NCBI GenBank assembly: GCA_964444365.1 | Contig: CAYUHJ010000011.1 | Location: 4,714-68,713 of the forward strand | DNA: 64,000 bases | From: CAYUHJ01 sp964444365 | GTDB taxonomy: Bacteria; Planctomycetota; Planctomycetia; Gemmatales; Gemmataceae | Direction of reading: 5' to 3' | Part shown: one piece after another, positions 40,901-48,432 of the stretch | Layout of the letters: every line of letters starts with the position of its first letter | How positions within the stretch are numbered: the first letter of the stretch is position 1 | The notes under the pieces: model-generated | What the model was told of the DNA's origin: nothing | Seen by the model: the letters and a program-made list of their open reading frames with translations, nothing else | Databases searched by the model: none | Program-made: the position numbers and the translations under genes

Positions 40901-42398
40901 CGCGAACGACGCGAAGTCGAACGACCCGAACAAGGCGAAGGCCGGCAAGGAGAAGGTCGACGAACTCGCCAAAAAGGCCGCCGCCAACGACACGGCCCAG
41001 AAGAACGCGAAGCAGAACGGCGACCTCGCGAAGAAGGCCGAGGATCTCGCGTCCGGCGACAAGGGCAAGCAGGACGCCGCCCAGAAGGAGTTCGAGGACA
41101 AACTCAGCAAGAAGGATCAGAACGACCTCAAGCAAGCCGCCCAGGATTTGAAGTCCGGCGACAAGGCGAAGGAACAGGCCGCGAAAGACAAGATCGACGA
41201 ACTCAGCAAGAAGGCCGGCGACGCCGCCCGCGCCCGGGAGGAGAAGACCAAGGCCGACGCGAAGGACCTCGCCAAGAAGGCCGGCGACCTCGCGTCCCCG
41301 GACAAGGCCAAGCAAGAGGCGGCCGAAAAGGACTTCGCAAAGAACCTGGACAAAGCGGACCGGGACGCCCTGAAGCAAGCCGCCAAGGACGCCCAGTCCG
41401 GCGATCCGGCCAAGGAGAAGGCCGCGAAGGAGAAGATCGACGAACTCAGCAAGAAAGCCGCGAAGAACGCCGCCGACAAGGACAAGGCCGACCTCGCCAA
41501 GCAGGCCGACGACCTCGGCAAGAAAGCGGAAGACCTCGCGTCCGGTGACAAGGCCAAGCGGGACGCCGCCGAGAAAGACTTCGCCGGCAAGCTCGACGAC
41601 AAGGACAAGACCGACCTCAAGCAAGCGGCCGAGGATCTGAAGTCCAACGACCCGAACAAGCAAAAGGCTGCGAAGGAAAAGATCGACGACCTTTCCAAGA
41701 AGGCGGCCGAGAACGCCAAGGCCGAGCGCGACGCGAAGGAACTCGCCGAGAAGGCGGCCGACCTCGCGTCGAAGGACGAGGCCAAGCGGAAGGCCGCCGA
41801 AAAGGAGTTCGACGAAAAGCTCGGGCAGGACAAGCGGAAGGAACTGCAAAAGCAGATGGAGAAGCTCGCGTCCGGCGACCCGAAGAAGCAAGAGGAAGCG
41901 CTGAAAGACCTGGCCGACATGGCCAAGGGCAAGGTTCCGGACCGGGACGGCGAAGGCGACGACCCGAAGAACCAGTGGAAGCCCGGCAGCGGCAGCTTCA
42001 AGGGCCCGGACGGCAAGCCGTGGGAAGACAACCCGAAGAACCGCCTGAAGGCCGGTCAGATGCAACTCGCGGAGTTCGAGAAGAACAAGTACAACAAGGA
42101 GCTTCAGGACAGGCTGGGCATGTCCGAGGAGGACTACGCCAAGTTCCTCGACGGCTACCGCGAACGGGTCGCCCGGCTCAAGGACGAAGTCGAGAACCCC
42201 GCGAAAGACCCGGTCGCCGGCAACTACTCCCCCCTCCGGGTGACCGAAGGCACGGGCGGCACCAAGTTGGAGAACCGGTCGGATGGGACGACCGTCAACG
42301 TCGGGGCCGGTTCGGCGGTGGCGGCACCGCCGGGGTACACCGACGCTCAGAAGCGCTTCGCGGAAGAGGCCGCCAAACTGCGGCGCGGCGGGAAGTGA
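37932..42398 (+). CDS. Giant membrane protein with charged 65-residue repeats
   Basis: 1488 residues from ATG 37932 (GGAG upstream). Three membrane helices lie in the first ~180 residues (ALAVLGLGFAVVGILL; AGFLAVAGWLGYALVV; LAGLAGVCVAALAVLFVVC). Residues about 200-540 form beta-rich Ig-like modules (TLTEPANGDVTVTTGEPVTV; LTVEGNVSDDYGVAQVRLMM), like DUF4175-type proteins. About 560-870 is a Pro/Gly/Lys/Glu low-complexity linker. About 875-1334 carries six related helical repeats of 64-65 residues (core LAKKAEDLASGDK ... LKQAAEDLKSNDP ... KEKIDELSKKAA). A ~150-residue tail contains GMSEEDYAKFLDGYRERV. Most likely the tail and linker are extracellular or periplasmic. No function can be assigned. 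A bidirectional terminator follows. Confidence 0.85.
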   Translation: MATAVAEKPSGSSPFETQVESELGRAANRVRLNDALTGAAALAVLGLGFAVVGILLDRWLDIPEWVRQLQLAGFLAVAGWLGYALVVRPYRQTVNPRYVARQVEETIPDAKNALINWVDLKDRDLATPIRTSVSARAANGLAEADVGTAVDSKRLIWLAGLAGVCVAALAVLFVVCKPAQFFSLLGRTFTPFTAAPIANRTQLTLTEPANGDVTVTTGEPVTVAVTVDGSVPNADSPDRVRLQFRHNPSGEYDEIPLEAGQSNREWSVRIPPHVLQNGVWYRVAGGDAVTPEHRVTVRSRPMFKAFQTEYVYPAYTRIPPEKGEEPRVEALRGVQVTLTAQTNRTDLKAGRMMIDGQPSIAGDVVGPNRDALRFKLTLKDSGAYRLSFVTAAGETSDPTPAYPIKVIADEAPLVTITIPDKPDVTLPANGLLTVEGNVSDDYGVAQVRLMMQVAGAKAVPLQSKLYLGMESLLRKTDGTFPRNLGGGNPDEPGYKESVRLEDLKTEAGAPALLKEGTELEFWLEATDNCEPKPNVGRSALPRKKVRLTAPEVAKPADDAKTKAHQEALKNKLDRENRNPGGAKPDVPPTVPDKQPETPKGTDPAADDLQKKAQELQDEINKQKNQPGEAKPGDNAATKPEEKPAEGKNGKPDPANGGAAESKTGEDPNAKPDPNDPMNGGGASASKSEGKVEPPPAPAESKSEPKPDPSKPESGSQGESKNAPKDGNDSGLEKPGQQGGDSAKPDQQGGDSKPNDPKGGNDSQAGKQPGAGKPQTKPDRGEGNETPQSQPGENTPPEERPGDTKGQKPTPNGAGKAPPKEKPDAESKAGPGEKNADQSETKPEGSQANSGGQADPKEKPTGGKSGSGKPDSKEIEKAVNDLNSPDPQKREQAEKTLEQAGGKDAVDRGKQAANDMKSPDQLSREQGERDKGELSRELGRDGQPEPDKGDVDRLTRNANDLASEDQKTRERAEKEFEDKLSKKNQQEMKQAANDAKSNDPNKAKAGKEKVDELAKKAAANDTAQKNAKQNGDLAKKAEDLASGDKGKQDAAQKEFEDKLSKKDQNDLKQAAQDLKSGDKAKEQAAKDKIDELSKKAGDAARAREEKTKADAKDLAKKAGDLASPDKAKQEAAEKDFAKNLDKADRDALKQAAKDAQSGDPAKEKAAKEKIDELSKKAAKNAADKDKADLAKQADDLGKKAEDLASGDKAKRDAAEKDFAGKLDDKDKTDLKQAAEDLKSNDPNKQKAAKEKIDDLSKKAAENAKAERDAKELAEKAADLASKDEAKRKAAEKEFDEKLGQDKRKELQKQMEKLASGDPKKQEEALKDLADMAKGKVPDRDGEGDDPKNQWKPGSGSFKGPDGKPWEDNPKNRLKAGQMQLAEFEKNKYNKELQDRLGMSEEDYAKFLDGYRERVARLKDEVENPAKDPVAGNYSPLRVTEGTGGTKLENRSDGTTVNVGAGSAVAAPPGYTDAQKRFAEEAAKLRRGGK
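40788..41933 (+). repeat. Tandem 65-residue coding repeats
   Basis: Five clear units start at 40788, 41025, 41268, 41514 and 41742 (76-82 codon spacing, ~65-residue core plus variable linker); a more diverged sixth precedes them at about 40560. Each has the order LxxKAxDLAS-D-AK--AEK-F---L, LKQAA-D-KS-DP-K and KEKIDELSKKA, predicting helical pairs. Confidence 0.9.
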
Positions 42399-42400
42399 GT

Positions 42401-42439
42401 GAAAACGAAAGCCCACGCTTCGCGTGGGCTTTCGTTTTC
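42401..42439. terminator. Bidirectional terminator
   Basis: A perfect 18-bp stem (42401-42418 with 42422-42439, GAAAACGAAAGCCCACGC) around TTC. The A-rich left and T-rich right ends let it serve both converging genes, whose stops are 3 and 6 bases away. Confidence 0.9.
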
Positions 42440-42444
42440 CTTCG

Positions 42445-43434
42445 TCAGTTGTTTCCCTTGAAGCGGAACGTCCAGTCGCCGAACTCGTCCTTGAAGAACA
42501 CATAAGTCTGGTTCTTCGACTCCGTCTTGGTCGTGCCGTCGGTGTACGTCTTCAGGATTTCGACCTCGACCTTCACGGGGTAGACGGTCGTGTCGGAGTT
42601 CGCGGGCACGCCGTCCGTGCGGTACTCCCCTTTGCGGGGCTGGCCGTACTTCAGCGTCTTGTAGGTGTACGTGTGCTTGGTCCCGCCCTGCATCGGCGGA
42701 CCCCACATGGTCTTTTCCAACTGCGCCTTCACGTCCTTATCCGGCGGCGCGTCCTTGGGCCGGTCCCCGGCGGTCGGCTTCGGGTCGGCACTCGGCTCCG
42801 GGACGGGTGGCTTGACGGCCGCCGGGGCTTCACCCGGCGGGACGGCGGGTTTCTCCTCGGCGGCGAGCACGGCCCCGCTCCCTTCCACGTCGAACCCCTT
42901 CGGCCAGCGGGTGTCGCGGTCGTACTTCGCGCCCTGGAACTTGGCCGTCGCACCCGCGTAGTCGACCGCCCCGAGCAGGTTCGCGCCGCGCAAGTCCGCC
43001 CCGCGGAAGTCCGCGCGGGTGACGTCCTTCAGGCCCCGGAGCTTCTGCAGGTTCGCCCCGCGGAGGCTCGCCCGCTGCAGCGACGTTTCGCTCAGGTCTT
43101 GACCCGAGAGATTCGCCCCGCTCAGGTTGGCCTCCTGAAGGCTCGCACGGGCGAGCGTCGCGTCGGTCAGGTTCGCGCCGGAGAGATCGGCCCCGTCCAG
43201 CGACGCACTCGTCAGGTCGGCCCCCTTGAGGTTCGCACCCTTGAGGCGGCCGTCCTTCAGGTTCGCGAGGAACAGCTTCGCGTCTTCGAGGTCGGCGCGT
43301 TCGAGGTTCTCGGTCCGAAGGTCTCGCTTCGCGAGATCTTTTCCGGCCCACTGCTTGCCGGGTTCGTCGGCGAATCCAGGGGGCGCAAGCGCCAGGAGGG
43401 CCGTCAGAACGGCCGCAGTCGGGAACCGAGACAT
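42445..43434 (-). CDS. Secreted pentapeptide-repeat protein
   Basis: 329 residues with a Sec signal (VLTALLALAPPGFADE). Residues about 30-165 are pentapeptide repeats of the A(D/N)Lxx type (ANLKGADLTSASLDGADLSG), forming a right-handed beta-helix. A Pro/Ala/Lys linker (about 190-240) leads to a C-terminal domain of ~85 residues (THTYTYKTLKYGQP; VKVEVEILKTYTDGTTKT; DEFGDWTFRFKGNN). No enzymatic motif is seen. It is the last gene of a minus-strand run behind the methyltransferase (73 bases) and ends at the shared terminator. Confidence 0.88.
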   Translation of the reverse strand: MSRFPTAAVLTALLALAPPGFADEPGKQWAGKDLAKRDLRTENLERADLEDAKLFLANLKDGRLKGANLKGADLTSASLDGADLSGANLTDATLARASLQEANLSGANLSGQDLSETSLQRASLRGANLQKLRGLKDVTRADFRGADLRGANLLGAVDYAGATAKFQGAKYDRDTRWPKGFDVEGSGAVLAAEEKPAVPPGEAPAAVKPPVPEPSADPKPTAGDRPKDAPPDKDVKAQLEKTMWGPPMQGGTKHTYTYKTLKYGQPRKGEYRTDGVPANSDTTVYPVKVEVEILKTYTDGTTKTESKNQTYVFFKDEFGDWTFRFKGNN

Positions 43435-43507
43435 GGGCGTGCCTCATCGAGAATGGTCGGGGGGCGAAGGAAACGCGGTTCGAGTGTCCGCTCCGCCCGA
43501 GCCCGTG

Positions 43508-44740
43508 TCAAGGTTTTCGCAGCAGGATCGCGTGCTCCGCGCGGGGGCGAGTCCGGAAGGCGGCCTGGCTCGGGCTGTGGAAGTGGGGGCGGTCCTGGGA
43601 GGCGCACGCGGCCGGCGTCAGCCCGACGGCCCGGCCGACGTCGGCGACGATGTCGTCGGCCCGGAGGGCGACCGGGCCGACCGCGGAATCGGCCATCACC
43701 AGCGCGACCGCACCGCCGGGGGAAAGCACCTTTGCGGCGGTGCGGAGGAACCGCTCCAGTTCCGCGGCCCACGCCTTCGGGGCCTGGGCCGGGGGGATGC
43801 GGCGGTACGCGGACCGTGCCCCGAGTTCGCCGCGGGCGAGCCCTTCCGGGTCGAGGCCCAGCCACCGCAGCCGCAGGGCGTGGTGCTCGACGTAGTCGTA
43901 GGTGGCGGCGTACGGCGGCGACGTGACGATCGCGTCGATCCGCCCCGGCGGCAGGCCCTTCAAGACGGTGGCGTCGTCGAGCCCGACGAACGCCTTCGGC
44001 GGGGTCGGCGGCAGCAGCCGGGAGAACTCGCCGAGCCGCCGGGCGAGGTCTTCCGCCCGTTGGAGGAACAGCTTGCCCGCGAACCCGGCCGCGGTCCGCC
44101 GGCGGGTGACCGCGCTGGAGGTGTCCGCCCGCTTCCCGGAGAGCTTGACCAGCACCGAAGACAGCACCAGCGACAGGTCGTACCGCAGCGGGTCGTCGCC
44201 GAGGGATTCCAGATGCGCCCGGAGGGAGTCGAGTTCGAGCAGGACGTGCGGCTCGAAGAGTTGCACGTCCTCGGGCGGGAAGCGGCGGGTCGCGCCGGCC
44301 TTCGCCTTCCGGCGGTCCGCGGCGAAGTCGACGGCCCCGCGGGCGAGTTCGACGAGCCGGTCGACGTCTGCTTCCGTACGGGGGCGGGTCTTGCACCGGG
44401 TCAGCCGGACGGCGAGCGGGTTGAGGTCCGTGCCGAGCGGGTGCCGGCCGAGAATCATCGCTTCGATCAGGACGGTGCCGGACCCGCAGAACGGGTCGAG
44501 CACCCGGCCGCCCGGCGGGACGAACGCCTCGACGAGCCGGTACGCGGTGCCGGGGTGCAGGCGGGCCGGGTAGGTGTGGAAGCCGTGGACGTGGGCGCGG
44601 ACGCCGTCCTCGTCGTCGCCGTCGGACGGCGGGACGTCGAGGGCGTGGGCGAGGTTGCGGGCGTCGGCCGGGTCGCCGGCGGTGCGGCTCGTCCCGCCGA
44701 CGTGCGCGAGGGCCCGGCGGTCGCGGGTGGGGTCGTTCAT
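43508..44740 (-). CDS. DNA methyltransferase (N6-A or N4-C type)
   Basis: 410 residues. HGFHTYPARLHPGTAYRLVE precedes the SAM-binding motif I VLDPFCGSGTVLIEAMILG (GTDLNPLAVRLTRCKTR follows); motif IV is TSPPYAATYDYVEHH. The SPPY tetrad is typical of amino-methyltransferases acting on DNA, and the N-terminal H-x-YPAR-x-HP block is seen in modification methylases. The middle (about 130-270) would hold the target-recognition region. No restriction endonuclease is nearby. An HTH protein gene lies 45 bases upstream on the same strand and probably shares its promoter. An RNA target cannot be fully excluded. Confidence 0.83.
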   Translation of the reverse strand: MNDPTRDRRALAHVGGTSRTAGDPADARNLAHALDVPPSDGDDEDGVRAHVHGFHTYPARLHPGTAYRLVEAFVPPGGRVLDPFCGSGTVLIEAMILGRHPLGTDLNPLAVRLTRCKTRPRTEADVDRLVELARGAVDFAADRRKAKAGATRRFPPEDVQLFEPHVLLELDSLRAHLESLGDDPLRYDLSLVLSSVLVKLSGKRADTSSAVTRRRTAAGFAGKLFLQRAEDLARRLGEFSRLLPPTPPKAFVGLDDATVLKGLPPGRIDAIVTSPPYAATYDYVEHHALRLRWLGLDPEGLARGELGARSAYRRIPPAQAPKAWAAELERFLRTAAKVLSPGGAVALVMADSAVGPVALRADDIVADVGRAVGLTPAACASQDRPHFHSPSQAAFRTRPRAEHAILLRKP

Positions 44741-44785
44741 AAGGGTCGTTGTACGCTTGCGAACACCGGGTGGAGCGGACGTCCG

Positions 44786-45376
44786 TCACCCCCGGTTCCG
44801 CTCGGCCTTCACCGGGCGGCCGTTGTTGACCTTCTCGAAGACGAGCCCGACGAACTGTTCCAGCAGGTCGATGTACTCGGTCCCGGCGATGAGCCGGACC
44901 TGGCAGAGCAGTTGCCGGCGGCGTTCGATGAGTTCGACGAAGTGCTCGACGCCGAGCCGCTCCATCGGCCCGCCGGCGGCTTGCAGTTCGAGCAGTTCGT
45001 GGATTTCGTCGGACCGCAGTTCGGCGGCGCGGGACTGGTTGCGCTGCAGCCAGTTCGTGAACTCGGGGAGGGTGGCCCGGTCGTAGAGGAGCTTCATCGC
45101 CTCTTCGTCGGCCGGCGGCTTGCCGTGCATCCGGGGCAGGAGGCGTTCGAGCGGCAGGTTGCGGAGTTCGCTGACGGTCAGCCCGAGGGCGTCGGCGCAC
45201 TGGCTGACGGTGGCGTTCCGCAGCCGGCGGGCGGGGCCGCCCAGGAGGATTTGTCGGACGGTGTGGCGGTTGAGCCGGGCGATCCGTGCGAATTCTTCCT
45301 GGTTCCAGCCTTTTTCTTCGACGAGCCGCGCGATCTTGAAGGCCAGATCGGCGGCCGAGGTCGTCGCCGTGCTCAT
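44786..45376 (-). CDS. XRE-type helix-turn-helix protein
   Basis: 196 residues. Residues about 8-65 form an HTH: AFKIARLVEEKGWNQEEFAR, ARLNRHTVRQILLGG and QCADALGLTVSELRNL. The remaining ~130 residues are helical (ERLLPRMHGKPPADEEAMKL; GVEHFVELIERRRQLLCQVR) and may dimerise or bind a ligand. It is directly upstream of the methyltransferase gene, the position of a controller protein. No operator-like repeat was recognised in the upstream 200 bases. Controller proteins of restriction systems are usually shorter (~80 residues), so this is a different type. Confidence 0.85.
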   Translation of the reverse strand: MSTATTSAADLAFKIARLVEEKGWNQEEFARIARLNRHTVRQILLGGPARRLRNATVSQCADALGLTVSELRNLPLERLLPRMHGKPPADEEAMKLLYDRATLPEFTNWLQRNQSRAAELRSDEIHELLELQAAGGPMERLGVEHFVELIERRRQLLCQVRLIAGTEYIDLLEQFVGLVFEKVNNGRPVKAERNRG

Positions 45377-45495
45377 CGTTCCCTCGTCTTGTCCCGCTCC
45401 CCCGGTCGTCCCCCAGAGTTAGCCTAACCGAAAGGGGGCCGTCGCGTCAGCGGTCGGTCGACAGTTCCGGAGGGAAGTTGGCGGGGAGGTGTCCG

Positions 45496-45536
45496 AAAAA
45501 ACGGCGATGGCCGTCCGACACGACGGTCGGGCGGCC
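45496..45536 (-). terminator. Rho-independent terminator of the Cys-rich gene
   Basis: On the minus strand a 10-bp stem GGCCGCCCGA / TCGGACGGCC (one G-U pair) with an 8-base loop is followed, after eight bases, by TTTTTT (45501-45496). It lies about 40 bases after the Cys-rich protein stop. Confidence 0.7.
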
Positions 45537-45576
45537 ACGCAGCGTTCGGAATCGGCGGAAGGGATGACTTCTGCGA

Positions 45577-46128
45577 TCAGAACGGGTTGGCGGGGACGGC
45601 CAGGGCCGGCACGTGGGAGTTGCCGACCGGGGTGACGACGATCGGCGGGACGCTGAGTTGCGTCGTCTTCGGGGTCGTTTCCGGCTTCGGCATGGTCTTC
45701 GGGGCGTCGCCGGCCGGGGCCGGGACCGGAGCGCCCGGGAGGGCACAGCCGCCGGCCGAGCCGCAACCCGTCGAGCAGGTCGGGGCGCACTCGTCGTGGC
45801 ACTTGTGCTTGGCGAACTTCGCCTTCAGCTTGTCCAGCAGGCTGACCTTGCCGCACGGGTCGCACACCGGGGCACAAACCGGGGCCGGGGCGCAACACAC
45901 CGGCTTCGGACACGGGTCACACCCGCAGTCCTTCTTGGCGAACTTCGCCTTGAGCTTGTCCAGCAGGCCGACCTTGCCGCCGCACGGGTCGCAGACCGGA
46001 CCGCACGACGCGCCGCACGAGCCGCAACCCGCGGCGATCGGAGCGGCGGCGACGGGGGCCGCGGCGATGGGGGCGGCGTCCGCGCCGGCCATCCAGACGG
46101 ACGTCAACAGGATCATCGATGCGTTCAC
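45577..46128 (-). CDS. Cys-rich secreted protein with LLDKLKAKFAK repeats
   Basis: 183 residues from GTG 46128, with GGAGG nine bases before it. A signal peptide (MILLTSVWMAGADAAP) is followed by GCGSCGASCGPVCDPCGG. Two copies of a unit follow: KVGLLDKLKAKFAKKDCG and KVSLLDKLKAKFAKHKCH, each flanked by CDPC-like clusters. The C-terminal third is Pro/Thr-rich. About 20 Cys make disulfides or metal binding likely outside the cytoplasm. I recall similar LLDKLKAKF Cys-rich proteins from Gemmata relatives, none with a known role. It has its own terminator. Confidence 0.85.
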   Translation of the reverse strand: MNASMILLTSVWMAGADAAPIAAAPVAAAPIAAGCGSCGASCGPVCDPCGGKVGLLDKLKAKFAKKDCGCDPCPKPVCCAPAPVCAPVCDPCGKVSLLDKLKAKFAKHKCHDECAPTCSTGCGSAGGCALPGAPVPAPAGDAPKTMPKPETTPKTTQLSVPPIVVTPVGNSHVPALAVPANPF

Positions 46129-46508
46129 GGTGTGCAACCTCCAGGAAGTAGGGTACGCGGGATCCGTGGCAAATGCCGAGGCGCGGAACGCCCTTCGGCC
46201 GGCCGACTTCGCTTCGGAACCTTCCTTCACCCTCGCCGCCGGGGATCCCACGGAAGCGGCCGGGACCGAAGTCTCACCTGTCTGATCGGCCGCCGCGGGG
46301 ACGCACCTGACGGAGTTGATCGAAAAGAATCGCGGCGTGCTCAAAGAACAGGCACGTGGCGACGGATTCGCCGCAACGACCGACCGCGGGAGCTCGTCCG
46401 CGTGCGAAGGCTGGCGACTCCGCGGCAAGACGTCGCGTCGGGGGAACCCGACCGGCGGCGGGAGTTGATCGGGTCAGATTGACCTTGCCGCCCGCCCGCG
46501 GGTCGGCT
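46129..46508. other. Gene-free stretch between divergent genes
   Basis: About 380 bases with no supported gene, apart from the ribosome site of the Cys-rich gene at its left end. No clear promoter pair was recognised. Confidence 0.5.
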
Positions 46509-46605
46509 TCCCTCCCCCTGGGAGGGGGGAGGGTGAGGGTGGGGGTTGCTCCAGAGGTGAACCTCTCACCCCCACCCCAACCCTCCCCCCTCAAGGGGGA
46601 GGGAG
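46509..46605. repeat. Family C palindromic element, locus 5
   Basis: Left hairpin CCCTCCCCCTGGGAGGGGGG and right hairpin CCCTCCCCCCTCAAGGGGGA with inner flanks GTGAGGGTGGGGG / CCCCCACCCCAA. It is the intergenic element most like the one inside smc. It ends 75 bases before recJ; a TAGAAT box at 46631-46636 may be the recJ -10. Confidence 0.85.
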
Positions 46606-46680
46606 ACGGAGCAGACCTGACCGGATTCGGTAGAATGCCGGAACGATTACCCTCAACACACCTGTTCGCCCGGAGGTCCG

Positions 46681-48432
46681 GTGGCCCGCGCCGCGAAAGT
46701 CTGGCACCTCGCCCCGCACGACCCGGCGGCCGCCCGCTCGCTCGGCGAGGCCGCACGGGTGTCGCCCGTCGTGGGGCAACTGCTGCTCAACCGCGGCGTG
46801 TCCGAGCCGGCGACCGCCCGGGTGTTCCTCGACTGCCCGCTGACCGCCCTGCACGCGCCGCAGAACGTGCCCGGCGTCCCCGAAGCCGCCGAGCGAATCC
46901 TGCGGGCCGTCGCCGAGGGCCGCAAAATCTGCGTGTACGGCGACTACGACGCGGACGGCATCACCGGCACCGCGATCCTGCTCGGCCTCCTCCGCATCCT
47001 CCGCGCGGACTGCGAGTACTACGTCCCGAACCGCCTCGAAGAGGGCTACGGCGTCAACGCGAACGCCCTGAGGGAGATCGCCGACAACGGCGTGTCGCTC
47101 GTCATCACCGTCGATTGCGGCATCGCCAGCGTCGCGGAAGCGGCCGTCGCGGCGGAACTCGGGCTGGAACTGATCGTCACCGATCACCACGAAATGGCGG
47201 CCACGCTGCCGGCCGCGAAGGTGCTCGTCCACCCGCGGCTGCCGGGGTCGGCGTACCCGTTCGCGGGGCTGTCCGGGGCGGGCGTCGCGTTCAAGCTGGC
47301 GTGGGCCATCGCGGTGCGGGTCAGCTGCGGGGACAAGGTCACGCCGCAGTTCCGCGAATTCTTACTCGAAGCGACCGGGCTCGCGGCGCTCGGGCTGGTC
47401 GCGGACGTGGTGCCACTGCGAGACGAAAACCGCGTGCTCGTTCGCCGCGGGCTCGACCGCATGACCGCCAAGCCGAGCGTCGGGATTCACGCCCTGATGG
47501 AGGCCGCGAAACTGAGCGGGGTGAAGTCCGAAGACGTGGCGTTCCGTCTGGCCCCGAGGATCAACGCCGCCGGGCGGCTGGGCTGTGCCCGGATGGTGGT
47601 GGAACTGCTCACGACGACCAACGCGAAGCTGGCGAAGGAACACGCCGACTACCTGGAAGCCCAGAACGCCCAGCGGCAGGCGGTCGAACGGAAGATCTCG
47701 CACCAGGCCCGCGAGATGGTCGAGGCGAACGGGTTCGAGACCGCGGCCGCAATTGTCCTGGGTTCGACGGAGTGGCACGCGGGCGTCGTCGGGATCGTCG
47801 CCGGCCGACTGGCGGAGCAGTACGCCCGGCCGGTGCTGGTCGCCGCGTTGAAGGAGAACGACGAGGTTTCGACGGGCTCGGGCCGGTCGATTCCGGGGTT
47901 CGCGCTGCACGAGGCCCTGCGGGCCTGCGACGGCGAACTGCTCGGGCACGGGGGCCACGCCGCCGCCGCGGGGTTCAAGGTCAAGCCGTCGCGGCTCGAA
48001 GCGTTGCGGGCGAAGTTCGCCGAGTACGCCGCGAGCCAGTTTCCGGACGGATTACCCGCGCCGCGCTTGCGGCTCGACGCCGAGGTGCCGATCGCGTCGC
48101 TGACGTTTGGGCTATTGAAGGACATCGACAAGCTCGAACCCTACGGGGCGGACAACCCCCGGCCGAGGTTCCTCGCCTCCGGGCTGACGATCGAGGGCAC
48201 CCCCCGGCGGATCGGCACCGGCGAGCGGCACCTGTCCTTCCGCGTGAAACAGGGGGGCAACACCATCCGCGCCGTCGCCTTCGGCATGGGCGACCGGCTC
48301 GACGAGTTGATGTCCGACGGCGGGAAGTGTTGCCTCGCGTTCACCCCGAAGGTGAACGAGTGGAACGGCTCCCGCAGCGTCGAGATCGAGGTGGTCGACT
48401 TCCAGCCGGGGTCGGACGCAAAACTCGGTTAG
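46681..48432 (+). CDS. recJ: Single-stranded-DNA exonuclease RecJ
   Basis: 583 residues. RecJ degrades single-stranded DNA 5' to 3' in recombination and mismatch repair. DHH motifs: VYGDYDADGITGTAIL (about 82-97), VITVDCGIAS, VTDHHEM with the DHH triad, then HPRLPGSAYPFAGLSGAGV. DHHA1: STGSGRSIPGFALHEAL and GHGGHAAAAGFKV. The OB domain closes the protein (PRRIGTGERHLSFRVKQGG). GTG 46681 has GGAGG five bases upstream. The stop codon overlaps the stop of glgC on the other strand. Confidence 0.97.
   Translation: MARAAKVWHLAPHDPAAARSLGEAARVSPVVGQLLLNRGVSEPATARVFLDCPLTALHAPQNVPGVPEAAERILRAVAEGRKICVYGDYDADGITGTAILLGLLRILRADCEYYVPNRLEEGYGVNANALREIADNGVSLVITVDCGIASVAEAAVAAELGLELIVTDHHEMAATLPAAKVLVHPRLPGSAYPFAGLSGAGVAFKLAWAIAVRVSCGDKVTPQFREFLLEATGLAALGLVADVVPLRDENRVLVRRGLDRMTAKPSVGIHALMEAAKLSGVKSEDVAFRLAPRINAAGRLGCARMVVELLTTTNAKLAKEHADYLEAQNAQRQAVERKISHQAREMVEANGFETAAAIVLGSTEWHAGVVGIVAGRLAEQYARPVLVAALKENDEVSTGSGRSIPGFALHEALRACDGELLGHGGHAAAAGFKVKPSRLEALRAKFAEYAASQFPDGLPAPRLRLDAEVPIASLTFGLLKDIDKLEPYGADNPRPRFLASGLTIEGTPRRIGTGERHLSFRVKQGGNTIRAVAFGMGDRLDELMSDGGKCCLAFTPKVNEWNGSRSVEIEVVDFQPGSDAKLG

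Noticed and set aside
42445..43434. Quinolone-resistance (Qnr-like) pentapeptide protein
   Set aside because: It has a signal peptide and an extra C-terminal domain, so it is predicted to be outside the cytoplasm and not a gyrase-protecting protein.
43508..45376. A complete restriction-modification system
   Set aside because: Only the methyltransferase and an HTH protein are present. No endonuclease-like gene lies on either side; the neighbours are a pentapeptide-repeat protein and a Cys-rich protein.
46129..46428. In-frame N-terminal extension of the Cys-rich gene to 46428
   Set aside because: The extension is without codon-like pattern, would bury the signal peptide, and GTG 46128 has a well-placed GGAGG.
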